The translations under genes were made by a program, and so were the position numbers. From positions 62,001 to 126,000 of the forward strand of contig NZ_CAJATU010000170.1 of NCBI RefSeq assembly GCF_903944925.1: a stretch of 64,000 nt of DNA. Direction: 5' to 3'. Within the stretch, counting starts at the first letter, position 1. Every line of letters starts with the position of its first letter. Source of the DNA: an uncultured Rhodopila sp. GTDB lineage: Bacteria > Pseudomonadota > Alphaproteobacteria > Acetobacterales > Acetobacteraceae. The notes beneath the pieces were generated by a model. That model saw nothing but the letters and a program-made list of their open reading frames with translations, was not told the origin of the DNA and did not search any database. Of this stretch, positions 56,999-64,000 are shown piece by piece.

Positions 56999-57363
56999 GC
57001 GGCGTTTCCTTCTCTGAGATTCAGCCGGGAATGCTGAGCGTGCCGCCCGCATCGTGCAAGCGCGGCGGGGGTGAGCGGCCCGGGAAACCGGCCGCCGCCG
57101 GTGCTTGACCGTTCTGGAAACAAAGCTTTCACCTGGTATTGATGCAGGGAACCGGCTGACGCATTCTCGGCTTTTGCGGGTTCGAAGTGTCAATCCAGAT
57201 TGGCATCCATAGTGTCAACTTGGACAAATTAAAATAATCCGCTTTTTTTTAGGCCAGCGCGCCTTGCAGGACTTTGGAATCTACCCATTGTTAAATCATC
57301 GGGCATGGCTGAGATGCCACCACCGTATAGGTCAACGCCGAACCCTTGCAATTGGAGAGCAAC
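56999..57363. other. Upstream region of the tandem peptide genes
   Basis: 365 bp without a gene. It contains a direct repeat AGTGTCAA at 57186-57193 and 57211-57218, the second forming TGTC-N6-GACA with the following bases, then an AT-rich stretch (GACAAATTAAAATAATCC) and an eight-T run at 57243-57250. The first AGTGTCAA starts a near-PpsR site, TGT-N12-GCA (consensus ends ACA). Confidence 0.6.
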
Positions 57364-57459
57364 ATGAAGACTTCGTTCGCCCGCCTCGAGATCATCGCCG
57401 CCGCCCTCGCCATCGGCTTCATGATCGTCCCGCTGGTTCCCTACGCGCTCGGCCACTGA
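57364..57459 (+). CDS. 31-residue single-span membrane peptide, copy 1 (LH1 gamma-like candidate)
   Basis: TTGGAGAGCAAC gives a good ribosome site. The peptide starts MKTSFARLE, continues as one hydrophobic helix (IIAAALAIGFMIVPLVPYAL) and ends GH. Length, topology and a single C-terminal His are reminiscent of small accessory polypeptides in light-harvesting rings. A near-identical copy follows. I recall that a gamma-like polypeptide is reported in the LH1 of Rhodopila globiformis; whether this gene encodes it cannot be decided from this window. It could also be an unrelated small membrane peptide. Confidence 0.65.
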   Translation: MKTSFARLEIIAAALAIGFMIVPLVPYALGH

Positions 57460-57545
57460 TCCGCCGCGTCAGTAGACACGATCGTATAGACGGACGGCTT
57501 TACGCCGGCCGAAAGCCCGTTGAACAATTGCAGTTGGAGAGCAAC

Positions 57546-57641
57546 ATGAAGACTTCGTTCGCCCGCCTCGAGATCATCGCCGCCGCCCTCGCCATCGGTT
57601 TCATGATCGTCCCGCTGGTTCCCTACGCGCTCAGCCACTGA
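57546..57641 (+). CDS. 31-residue single-span membrane peptide, copy 2
   Basis: Same ribosome site and coding sequence as copy 1 except one synonymous change (GGC/GGT) and Gly30 to Ser near the C-terminus, so 94 of 96 bases agree. Followed by a strong hairpin at 57717-57744 that would end a two-gene transcript. Confidence 0.65.
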   Translation: MKTSFARLEIIAAALAIGFMIVPLVPYALSH

Positions 57642-57716
57642 AGTCTGCTGCGCCGATAGATACGACCGTGTAGACGGGATTACTTTACTCCGAAGCGGCT
57701 TGTTTGGCAAAGTGGT

Positions 57717-57744
57717 ATCCGCGGTTGAAAGTTCAACCGCGGAT
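57717..57744 (+). terminator. Long hairpin after the peptide pair
   Basis: ATCCGCGGTTGA and TCAACCGCGGAT are perfect 12-bp arms around AAGT, followed by a short T-run (GTTTTA) about 9 bases on. Likely the terminator of the tandem peptide genes. Confidence 0.75.
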
Positions 57745-57830
57745 CGCTGCGTTTTACAGGCCGCCGATCGCTTGACCCCTTCGGACTCGCGGGCTACCGG
57801 CTGGTAATCGACAGCCGAGGACCCCGACCG

Positions 57831-58976
57831 GTGAACGCATTCAGCTTTCCGCCGCCACCGCCCTCCCCGGGGGCCGAAGCCCTCCGCGATGAAGTCCGCG
57901 CATTCCTCGCCACCGCCCTGGCCGAACGGACGCCGGTGCAGCGAGCCGAATCCTGGACCGGCATCGACCCCGAGTTCTCCCGCAAGCTCGGCCGGCGCGG
58001 CTGGATTGGCATGACCTGGCCGAAACGATTTGGCGGGCACGAGCGCTGCTTCCTCGAACGTTACGTCGTCCAGGAGGAACTGCTCGCCGCCGGCGCCCCC
58101 GTCGCCCTGCACTGGATCGCCGATCGGCAGTCCGGACCGTTGATTTTGCGGGTGGGGACGGAGGAGCAGAAGACCATCCTGCCGCGCATCGCCGCCGGCG
58201 AGGCCTTTTTCTGCATCGGCATGAGCGAGCCGGATGTCGGATCGGACCTGGCATCCGTGCGCAGCCGGGCGGCGAAAGTGCAGGGCGGATACCTGGTCAA
58301 CGGCACCAAGGTCTGGACCAGCTTCGCCCACCTGTCGCACTACATGATCCTGTTCTGCCGCACCGGTCCCGCTGAAGACCGCCACGGCGGCGTCAGCCAG
58401 TTCCTGGTCGACCTGCAAGCAACTCCGGGCGTCACGATACGTCCGATCCTCGCGCTGACCGGTGAGCATCATTTCAACGAAGTCGTCTTCCAGGACGCCT
58501 TCCTGCCGGACACCGCGCTGCTGGGCAAAGCGGGCGACGGCTGGAACCAGGTCACCAGCGAACTGGCGTTCGAGCGCAGCGGCCCGGAACGGTTCCTGTC
58601 GTCGTTCCGGCTGTTCGTCGAGTTGGTGCGTGCATTGGGGCCGGAGCCGTCCGCCGCCGGGGCGGCGGCCATTGGACGGCTGACGGCGCATCTGATGGTC
58701 CTGCGGCGGATGTCGCGCTCGGTTGCCGGGATGCTGCAGAACGGCGAGAACCCGGCTTTGCAGGCGGCGCTGGTGAAGGATCTCGGCGCCTTGCTGGAGC
58801 AGGAAATTCCGGACATCGCGCGCGGCCTGGTCGATGCGGAGCCGGATGCATCTTCCACCGGGGCATTCGCCGCCGTGCTGGCGCACACCATGATGCATGC
58901 GCCGTCGTTCTCGCTGCGCGGCGGCACGCGGGAAATCCTGCGCGGCATCATCGCGCGCGGACTTGGACTTCGCTGA
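57831..58976 (+). CDS. Acyl-CoA dehydrogenase
   Basis: A 381-residue flavoprotein starting at GTG. It has FFCIGMSEPDVGSDLASVRS (FAD region), YLVNGTKVWTSFAHLS and LRGGTREILRGIIARGLG at the end, the usual acyl-CoA dehydrogenase marks. The catalytic base position is not certain, so acyl specificity is open. The enoyl-CoA hydratase gene follows in 20 bases, making a small beta-oxidation-like unit. Confidence 0.88.
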   Translation: MNAFSFPPPPPSPGAEALRDEVRAFLATALAERTPVQRAESWTGIDPEFSRKLGRRGWIGMTWPKRFGGHERCFLERYVVQEELLAAGAPVALHWIADRQSGPLILRVGTEEQKTILPRIAAGEAFFCIGMSEPDVGSDLASVRSRAAKVQGGYLVNGTKVWTSFAHLSHYMILFCRTGPAEDRHGGVSQFLVDLQATPGVTIRPILALTGEHHFNEVVFQDAFLPDTALLGKAGDGWNQVTSELAFERSGPERFLSSFRLFVELVRALGPEPSAAGAAAIGRLTAHLMVLRRMSRSVAGMLQNGENPALQAALVKDLGALLEQEIPDIARGLVDAEPDASSTGAFAAVLAHTMMHAPSFSLRGGTREILRGIIARGLGLR

Positions 58977-58995
58977 TACTTCAAGGAAACGAACC

Positions 58996-59796
58996 ATGAG
59001 CGGCAAGGTGTTGTATAGTCAGGACGGGCCGATCGTTACGATAACTCTGAACGATCCGGCGATGCGCAACCCGATTTCCGAACGCGAAACGGTCGATGCG
59101 TTGGTTGCGGCGATTGAACGCTTGAATCAGGACGGCACGGCACGGGTTGCGATCCTGACCGGCGCCGGCAGCGCGTTCAGCTCCGGCGGGGATTTGCGGG
59201 CGATGCGGAAGTCGTTCGATGCGCGCGCCGAAAAGCCGGCGCTGACGCCGCATTACTACAAGTTCGGCATCCAGCGCATTCCGCTGGCGTTCGAGAAGCT
59301 GGATGTGCCGATCATTGCGGCAGTGAACGGTCCGGCGATCGGGGCGGGGCTGGATTTGGCGTGCATGTGCGACATGCGCATCGCTGCGGAAACTGCCCGC
59401 TTTGCCGAAAGCTTCGTGAAGGTCGGCATTGTTCCCGGCGATGGCGGGGCGTGGCTGCTGCCGCGGGTCGTTGGCTATTCGAAAGCGTGCGAAATGGTGT
59501 TCACCGGGGATACGCTGAACGCGGCGGAGGCTTTGGCGTGCGGGCTGGTCTCACGGGTCGTGCCGGACGGGCAACTGCTGGATGCGGCGAAGGCGCTGGC
59601 GGAGCGTGTCGCGGTGAACCCGCCGCATGCGGTGCGGATGGCGAAACGGCTGCTGATCGAAGGGCGGCACAGCCGGTTGGATACGCTGCTGGAACTGTCC
59701 GCCAGCTTGCAGGCGCTGGCGCATGCGACGGCGGATCACCGGGAAGCGGTGAATGCGTTCCTGGAGAAGCGGAAGCCGGAGTTCAGCCGGGACTGA
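58996..59796 (+). CDS. Enoyl-CoA hydratase/isomerase family protein
   Basis: A 266-residue crotonase-fold protein. Oxyanion-hole segments are GSAFSSGGDLRAM and VNGPAIGAGLDLACMCDMRI; FAESFVKVGIVPGDGGAWLLPRVVG carries the usual catalytic Glu position region. Substrate unknown. It is translated after the acyl-CoA dehydrogenase (AAGGAAAC before the ATG). Confidence 0.9.
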   Translation: MSGKVLYSQDGPIVTITLNDPAMRNPISERETVDALVAAIERLNQDGTARVAILTGAGSAFSSGGDLRAMRKSFDARAEKPALTPHYYKFGIQRIPLAFEKLDVPIIAAVNGPAIGAGLDLACMCDMRIAAETARFAESFVKVGIVPGDGGAWLLPRVVGYSKACEMVFTGDTLNAAEALACGLVSRVVPDGQLLDAAKALAERVAVNPPHAVRMAKRLLIEGRHSRLDTLLELSASLQALAHATADHREAVNAFLEKRKPEFSRD

Positions 59797-59814
59797 CAGC
59801 CGGACATCGCGGCC

Positions 59815-59940
59815 CGACAATTGCGGTGTCCCGGCCACGCGTGGAAACGGTTCGGCGAAAGCCTTCTCCGCGGGACTTCACCGGCATGACGGCCGCCACC
59901 CCGCTGTGCCGGGGCCGGATTTTGTCCGGCCGAATCTCTG
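59815..59940. repeat. Degenerate palindromic repeat region
   Basis: The 205-bp gap before the efflux operon has remnants such as GTCCCGGCCACGCGTGG and CCGGCATGACGGCCG, likely decayed GTCATGGCC-family sequence. No gene seen. Confidence 0.4.
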
Positions 59941-60001
59941 TCCATTTCCAATAGGGTCTGCCAAACTGACCGGGCGTTAACCCCGGCGGAATCCTCTCCC
60001 C

Positions 60002-61108
60002 ATGACCCTGAAGCCCGCAATCGGCGCCGTCCTCCTGCTGTTTTCGGCCGGGGCGCTCGCCCAGTCCGCGCCGCCCAAAGCCGTCCCGGTCGGTGTCGTC
60101 GAAGCCGCCAGGCAGCCCATCACCCGCGGCTCCGCCTTTGTCGGCCGCATCGAGGCGACCGAGAAAGTAGACATCCGCGCCCGCGTGACCGGCTATCTCG
60201 ACGCCGTGCTGTTCAAGGAGGGTGACACGGTCGCAGCCGGAGCGCCGCTGTATCGTATCGAGAAAGCCCCGTTCGAGGCCGCGTTGCAGGAAGCCCGCGG
60301 CGCCCTGGTGCAGGCGCAGGGCAACTACGCCAACGCCAGCATCCAGCGGCAACGGGCGGACGAACTGGTCAAGACCAACGCCACCTCCATCGCCACCCGC
60401 GACGAACGCCGCGCCGCCGAGACCAACGCCCAGGGTGCCGTGATCCGCGCCGATGCCAACGTCAACAGCGCGCAGATCAACCTGTCCTACACCGACATCA
60501 CCGCCCCCATCGCCGGCCGCATCGGCCGATCGGCTGTGACCAAGGGCAATGTCGTTTCACCGGATTCCGGCGTGTTGACGGTGATCCTCAGTGAGGACCC
60601 GATCTATGCGGTGTTCCCGGTCAGCCAGCGCGAGTTCCTCCGCGTCAAGAAAACCGAGGATAAGCTCAACACCGACTCGCTGCTGGTGAAGCTGCGCTTC
60701 GCCGACGGCACGCTGTATCCCGAGGACGGCAAGATCAACTTCGTCGACGTCAAGGTGGACCGCGGCACCGACACCGTCATCGTCCGCGCCGTGGTGCCCA
60801 ACCCGCACGGCGCTCTCGTCGATGGCGAGTTCGTCACCGTCGCCGTGCAAGGCGACACGCCGGATGAGAAAGTTGTCGTCCCGCAGGCCGCGCTGATAGC
60901 AGATCAGGGGGGCACCTACGTGTTTGTCGCCGAAAACGGCAAGGCGGTGGTGAAGCGCCTCAAGTTGGGGCCGGAGGTCGGATCGAACATCGCCGTCGAA
61001 TCAGGGCTGGAGGGCGGCGAGCAGGTGATCGTCGAGGGCCTGCAAGGCCTGCGCCCGGATGCCCCGGTGGCGCCGGCACCCGTCGCCGTCGCGATCCCGG
61101 GCGGCTGA
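60002..61108 (+). CDS. RND efflux periplasmic adaptor (MFP) subunit
   Basis: A 368-residue membrane-fusion protein. Signal peptide residues 1-20 ([11 protein letters not shown], no lipobox Cys). Order: beta-barrel/lipoyl ([30 protein letters not shown]), hairpin ([23 protein letters not shown]), second lipoyl half ([21 protein letters not shown]), beta-barrel and C-terminal domain. It forms the bridge between the RND pump encoded next and an outer-membrane channel not seen in the window. Confidence 0.95.
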   Translation: MTLKPAIGAVLLLFSAGALAQSAPPKAVPVGVVEAARQPITRGSAFVGRIEATEKVDIRARVTGYLDAVLFKEGDTVAAGAPLYRIEKAPFEAALQEARGALVQAQGNYANASIQRQRADELVKTNATSIATRDERRAAETNAQGAVIRADANVNSAQINLSYTDITAPIAGRIGRSAVTKGNVVSPDSGVLTVILSEDPIYAVFPVSQREFLRVKKTEDKLNTDSLLVKLRFADGTLYPEDGKINFVDVKVDRGTDTVIVRAVVPNPHGALVDGEFVTVAVQGDTPDEKVVVPQAALIADQGGTYVFVAENGKAVVKRLKLGPEVGSNIAVESGLEGGEQVIVEGLQGLRPDAPVAPAPVAVAIPGG

Positions 61109-61112
61109 CGCC

Positions 61113-64000
61113 ATGATCTCCGCGGTTTTCGTCGATCGCCCCCGCCTGGCGATCGTCATTTCGCTGCTGCTCACCATCGCCGGGCTGATCTCGATCCTGG
61201 TCATCCCGGTGGCGCAGTATCCCGACGTGGTGCCGCCGCAGGTCTCCGTCACCACGGTCTATCCGGGCGCCTCGGCCGCCGTCGTGGAAGCCACGGTGGC
61301 CCAGCCGATAGAGGCGCAGATCGTCGGTGTCGACAAGCTGATCTACATGAAGAGCGTCAGCGGCGACGACGGCAGCTATACGCTGAAACTGTCGTTCGAA
61401 CTCGGCACCGACCCCGATATCAACACCGTCAACGTCAACAACCGGGTGCAGATCGCGCTGTCGAAACTGCCGGCGGAGGTGCGCCAGCAGGGTGTGACCG
61501 TGAAGAAACAGTCTTCCGCCATGCTCGGCGTGATCGCGGTGTATTCGCCGAAGCAGACGCATGACGGGCTGTTCGTGTCGAACTATGTGGCGATCAACCT
61601 GCTGGACCAGATCAAGGCCAGTCCGGGCGTCGGCGATGCCTATCCGTTCGGCGCGCAGGACTATGCCATGCGGGTGTGGCTGCAAACCGACCGCATGACC
61701 GGCCTCGGGCTGACCGCGGCGGACGTCATCGACGCGATCAAGGCGCAGAACGCGCAGGCCGCCGCCGGCCGCATCGGCGCCCGGCCGATCAGCAACGACC
61801 AGCAATTGCAGTTGAATATCCAGTTGAAGGGGCGGCTGACGACGGTCGCGGAATTCGAGAATATCGTCATCCGCGCCAACCAGGACGGCTCGGTGCTGCG
61901 GCTGCGCGACATCGCCCGGGTCGAGCTGGGCGCGGTGTCGCTGGATCGCGAGACCAAGCTGGACGGCGGCAGTTCGGCGTTGATCGCGCTGTATCAGACG
62001 CCCGGCGCCAACGCGGTGGCGACCCTGGCGGGCGTCAGGAAGCAGTTGCAGGAGCTGTCGAAGGACTTCCCCGAGGACCTGGAATGGAAGGTCACCTACG
62101 ACACCACGACCTTCGTCACCGACACGATCCATGAGGTGATGAAGACGCTGGTGGAAGCCTTCGTGCTGGTCGTCCTGGTGGTCTACCTGTTCCTCGGCAG
62201 CTTCCGCGCCACCCTGATCCCGACTCTCGCCGTCCCGGTCAGCCTGATCGGCGCCTTCATCGTGCTGAACGCCATCGGCTACTCCGCCAACTCCGTCAGC
62301 CTGCTGGCCGTGGTGCTGGCCATCGGCATCGTCGTCGATGACGCGATCGTCGTCGTCGAGGCGGTTGAGCACGAGATGGAGGCGCATCCCGAGCGGTCGG
62401 TCGCGGAGTCCACCAAGAATGCGATGAAACTGATCACCGCGCCGGTGATCGCCATCACCCTGGTGCTGCTGTCGGTGTTCGTGCCCATCGGCTTCATCGC
62501 CGGCATCTCCGGCGAGTTGTTCCGCCAGTTCGCCGTCACCGTCGCGGTGGCGATGCTGCTGTCGGCGATCAACGCGCTGACCTTGTCGCCGGCGTTGTGC
62601 GCGCTGCTGCTGAAGCCGCATCACGGCCCGCGCCGGGGTCCGATCGGCTATGTCATGCGCGCCATCGACCGGGTGCGTGACGCCTATGGCGCGGTCGTGG
62701 CGCGGCTGGTGCGCATCGCCATCATCAGCATCCCGATCACCCTGGTCGCCGCGTTCGGCGTCTTCGGCCTGAGCAAGGTGACGCCCACCGGCTTCCTGCC
62801 GCAGGACGACCAGGGCGCGTTCTTCGTGCTGGTGCAGCTTCCCGACGGCGCCTCCGTCGGCCGCACCGAGGCGGTGATCGACAAGGTCAACGCGCTGCTG
62901 AAGGACGAACACGCGATCGAGGACGTGTCGTCCATCGCCGGCTTCAACTTCCTCGACGGCATCTCGCAGTCCAACGCCGCGTTCCTGATCGTCACGTTGA
63001 AGCCGTTCGAGGACCGCAAGGACCCGGCGCAGTCCGCCGATGCGGTCATCGGCCGGCTGAGCGGGACGCTGCGCGGCGTGCGCGGCGCCACGGTGGTGCC
63101 GCTGGCGCCGCCGCCGATCATCGGGCTCGGCAGCGGGGGCGGGTTTGCGTATGTGCTGCAGGATACGCGCGGCGGCGATGCCAAGGCCATGGCGCAGGTG
63201 CTGCGGGGGCTGCTGGTGGCGGCGAACCAGGACCCTCAGTTGACCCGGGTGTTCAGCACGTTCTCGGCCACCAACCCGTCGATCTACCTGGATATCGACC
63301 GCGACAAGGCGCAGATCCTGGGGGTGCCGCTCACCGGTGTGTTCCAGACCCTGCAGGCGAATCTCGGCGGCGCGTATGTCAACGACTTCAACCTGTTCGG
63401 GCGGACCTGGCAGGTGCAGGTGCAGGCGGAGGCGCCGGATCGCGGCTCGATCGACGACATCTACCGGCTGAACGTGAAGGGTGCCGGCGGTGAGATGGTG
63501 CCGCTGCGCAGCCTGGTGGAGGTGCGGGTGGTGCAGGGGCCGCAGTCGCTAATCCGCTATAACAACCGCCGCGCGGTGGTGATCCAGGGATCGGGTGCGC
63601 CGGGGGTGTCGTCCGGGGCGGCGCTGGCGGCGATGGATGCGGTGGCGGCGCGGACTTTGCCGAGCGGCTATCGCGGCGATTGGACCGATACGTCGTTCCA
63701 GGAAAAGCGGGCGGAGGGGCAGACCGGGATCATCCTGGGGTTCGCGTTGCTGTTCGCCTACCTGTTCCTGGTAGCGCTGTATGAGAGCATCACCATTCCG
63801 GTGCCGGTGCTGCTGTCGGTGATCGTCGGGGTGCTGGGGTCTTTCGCCGCCATCGTCCTCGGCGGCCTGACGCTCGATCTGTACGGCCAGATCGGCATGG
63901 TCGTGCTGATCGGGCTGGCTGCCAAGAACGGCATCCTGATCGTGGAGTTCTCCAAGGCGGAGCGGGAGAAGGGTGTCCCGCTGCTGCGCGCCGCGGCCGA
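61113..64000 (+). CDS. RND efflux transporter, AcrB-type (partial, runs off the right edge)
   Basis: An inner-membrane proton-driven multidrug exporter. The frame stays open from ATG 61113 to the window end (about 962 codons). N-terminal helix [17 protein letters not shown], proton-relay Asp pair in [15 protein letters not shown] (about 409), the conserved TM10 Lys in [14 protein letters not shown] (about residue 932) close to the edge, and the porter motif [12 protein letters not shown]. Starts 4 bases after the adaptor stop. About 80-100 C-terminal residues should lie beyond the window. Confidence 0.96.
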   Translation, partial: MISAVFVDRPRLAIVISLLLTIAGLISILVIPVAQYPDVVPPQVSVTTVYPGASAAVVEATVAQPIEAQIVGVDKLIYMKSVSGDDGSYTLKLSFELGTDPDINTVNVNNRVQIALSKLPAEVRQQGVTVKKQSSAMLGVIAVYSPKQTHDGLFVSNYVAINLLDQIKASPGVGDAYPFGAQDYAMRVWLQTDRMTGLGLTAADVIDAIKAQNAQAAAGRIGARPISNDQQLQLNIQLKGRLTTVAEFENIVIRANQDGSVLRLRDIARVELGAVSLDRETKLDGGSSALIALYQTPGANAVATLAGVRKQLQELSKDFPEDLEWKVTYDTTTFVTDTIHEVMKTLVEAFVLVVLVVYLFLGSFRATLIPTLAVPVSLIGAFIVLNAIGYSANSVSLLAVVLAIGIVVDDAIVVVEAVEHEMEAHPERSVAESTKNAMKLITAPVIAITLVLLSVFVPIGFIAGISGELFRQFAVTVAVAMLLSAINALTLSPALCALLLKPHHGPRRGPIGYVMRAIDRVRDAYGAVVARLVRIAIISIPITLVAAFGVFGLSKVTPTGFLPQDDQGAFFVLVQLPDGASVGRTEAVIDKVNALLKDEHAIEDVSSIAGFNFLDGISQSNAAFLIVTLKPFEDRKDPAQSADAVIGRLSGTLRGVRGATVVPLAPPPIIGLGSGGGFAYVLQDTRGGDAKAMAQVLRGLLVAANQDPQLTRVFSTFSATNPSIYLDIDRDKAQILGVPLTGVFQTLQANLGGAYVNDFNLFGRTWQVQVQAEAPDRGSIDDIYRLNVKGAGGEMVPLRSLVEVRVVQGPQSLIRYNNRRAVVIQGSGAPGVSSGAALAAMDAVAARTLPSGYRGDWTDTSFQEKRAEGQTGIILGFALLFAYLFLVALYESITIPVPVLLSVIVGVLGSFAAIVLGGLTLDLYGQIGMVVLIGLAAKNGILIVEFSKAEREKGVPLLRAAA

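Larger units (their letters stand above)
57338..57705 (+). repeat. About 182-bp tandem duplication carrying the two peptide genes
   Basis: The similarity includes the ribosome site and extends past each stop codon: GTAGACACGATCGTATAGAC after copy 1 resembles GATAGATACGACCGTGTAGAC after copy 2 in a drifted form. Coding parts are almost identical while flanks have diverged, which indicates selection on the peptide. Confidence 0.75.

Noticed and set aside
57170-57200. GGGTTCGAA resembling a tRNA T-loop
   Set aside because: No acceptor or anticodon stems can be formed around it.
57441-59006. 521-codon minus-strand ORF opposite the acyl-CoA dehydrogenase
   Set aside because: Shadow of the plus-strand gene and the peptide copies; composition rich in Arg/Gln/His typical of antisense frames.
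60960-62912. 650-codon minus-strand ORF opposite the RND genes
   Set aside because: Asp/His/Arg-rich antisense shadow of adaptor and pump genes.

Overview
The window comes from a GC-rich, motile, phototrophic alphaproteobacterium, most likely an acetic-acid-bacteria relative (Acetobacteraceae/Rhodospirillales, Rhodopila-like). The evidence is bacteriochlorophyll genes (bchI-bchD-bchO), carotenoid genes (crtI-crtB), a PpsR/CrtJ repressor paired with a kinase-less bacteriophytochrome, and flagellar and chemotaxis genes of alphaproteobacterial type. Taxon assignment is inference; no rRNA or tRNA gene was seen. No prophage, CRISPR array or insertion sequence was recognised.

Layout: (1) 0.5-12.5 kb, housekeeping: an OmpA-type porin, a pyrB/pyrC' pair (the dihydroorotase-like partner has lost its HxH motif), a glycosyltransferase and a methyltransferase, then cpoB-tilS-ftsH and speD-speE. 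(2) 12.5-22.6 kb, motility: two divergent blocks, fliL-fliM and (beyond a long hairpin repeat) DUF6468-motE-cheY-cheZ-AMIN/TPR on the minus strand, and flgF-flgG-flgA on the plus strand behind a sigma-54-type promoter. (3) 22.6-39.9 kb, mixed metabolism and unknowns: CHRD protein, GNAT, S49 peptidase, alcohol dehydrogenase, esterase/SDR, YkuD protein, two small ORFs behind a perfect 22-bp palindrome, a CBS protein, an M20 amidohydrolase, an unrecognised two-gene unit with TPR repeats, CobW GTPase, amidohydrolase and pobA. (4) 39.9-52.5 kb, photosynthesis island: ppsR-bphP, then bchI-bchD-bchO-DUF3422-small membrane protein, then crtI-crtB with two small membrane proteins. (5) 52.5-64 kb: arylamine N-acetyltransferase, asd, RgpF-like glycan protein, class II aldolase, a tandem pair of 31-residue single-span membrane peptides, an acyl-CoA dehydrogenase/enoyl-CoA hydratase pair, and an RND efflux operon that runs off the right edge.

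How it fits together: BphP (far-red sensor) probably antagonises PpsR; PpsR would repress crtI through a perfect TGT-N12-ACA site overlapping the crtI promoter. PpsR here lacks the redox cysteines known from Rhodobacter, so light through BphP may be the main input. The ppsR promoter carries two strong inverted repeats and shares a bipartite element (AATATTT-N6-ATTTGTCTA) with the region upstream of the small ORFs at 29.6 kb. The tandem 31-residue peptides are the most interesting candidate: they look like a gamma-type antenna polypeptide of the LH1 ring, a hypothesis that needs direct testing. The genome also carries at least two families of intergenic palindromic repeats, described below.
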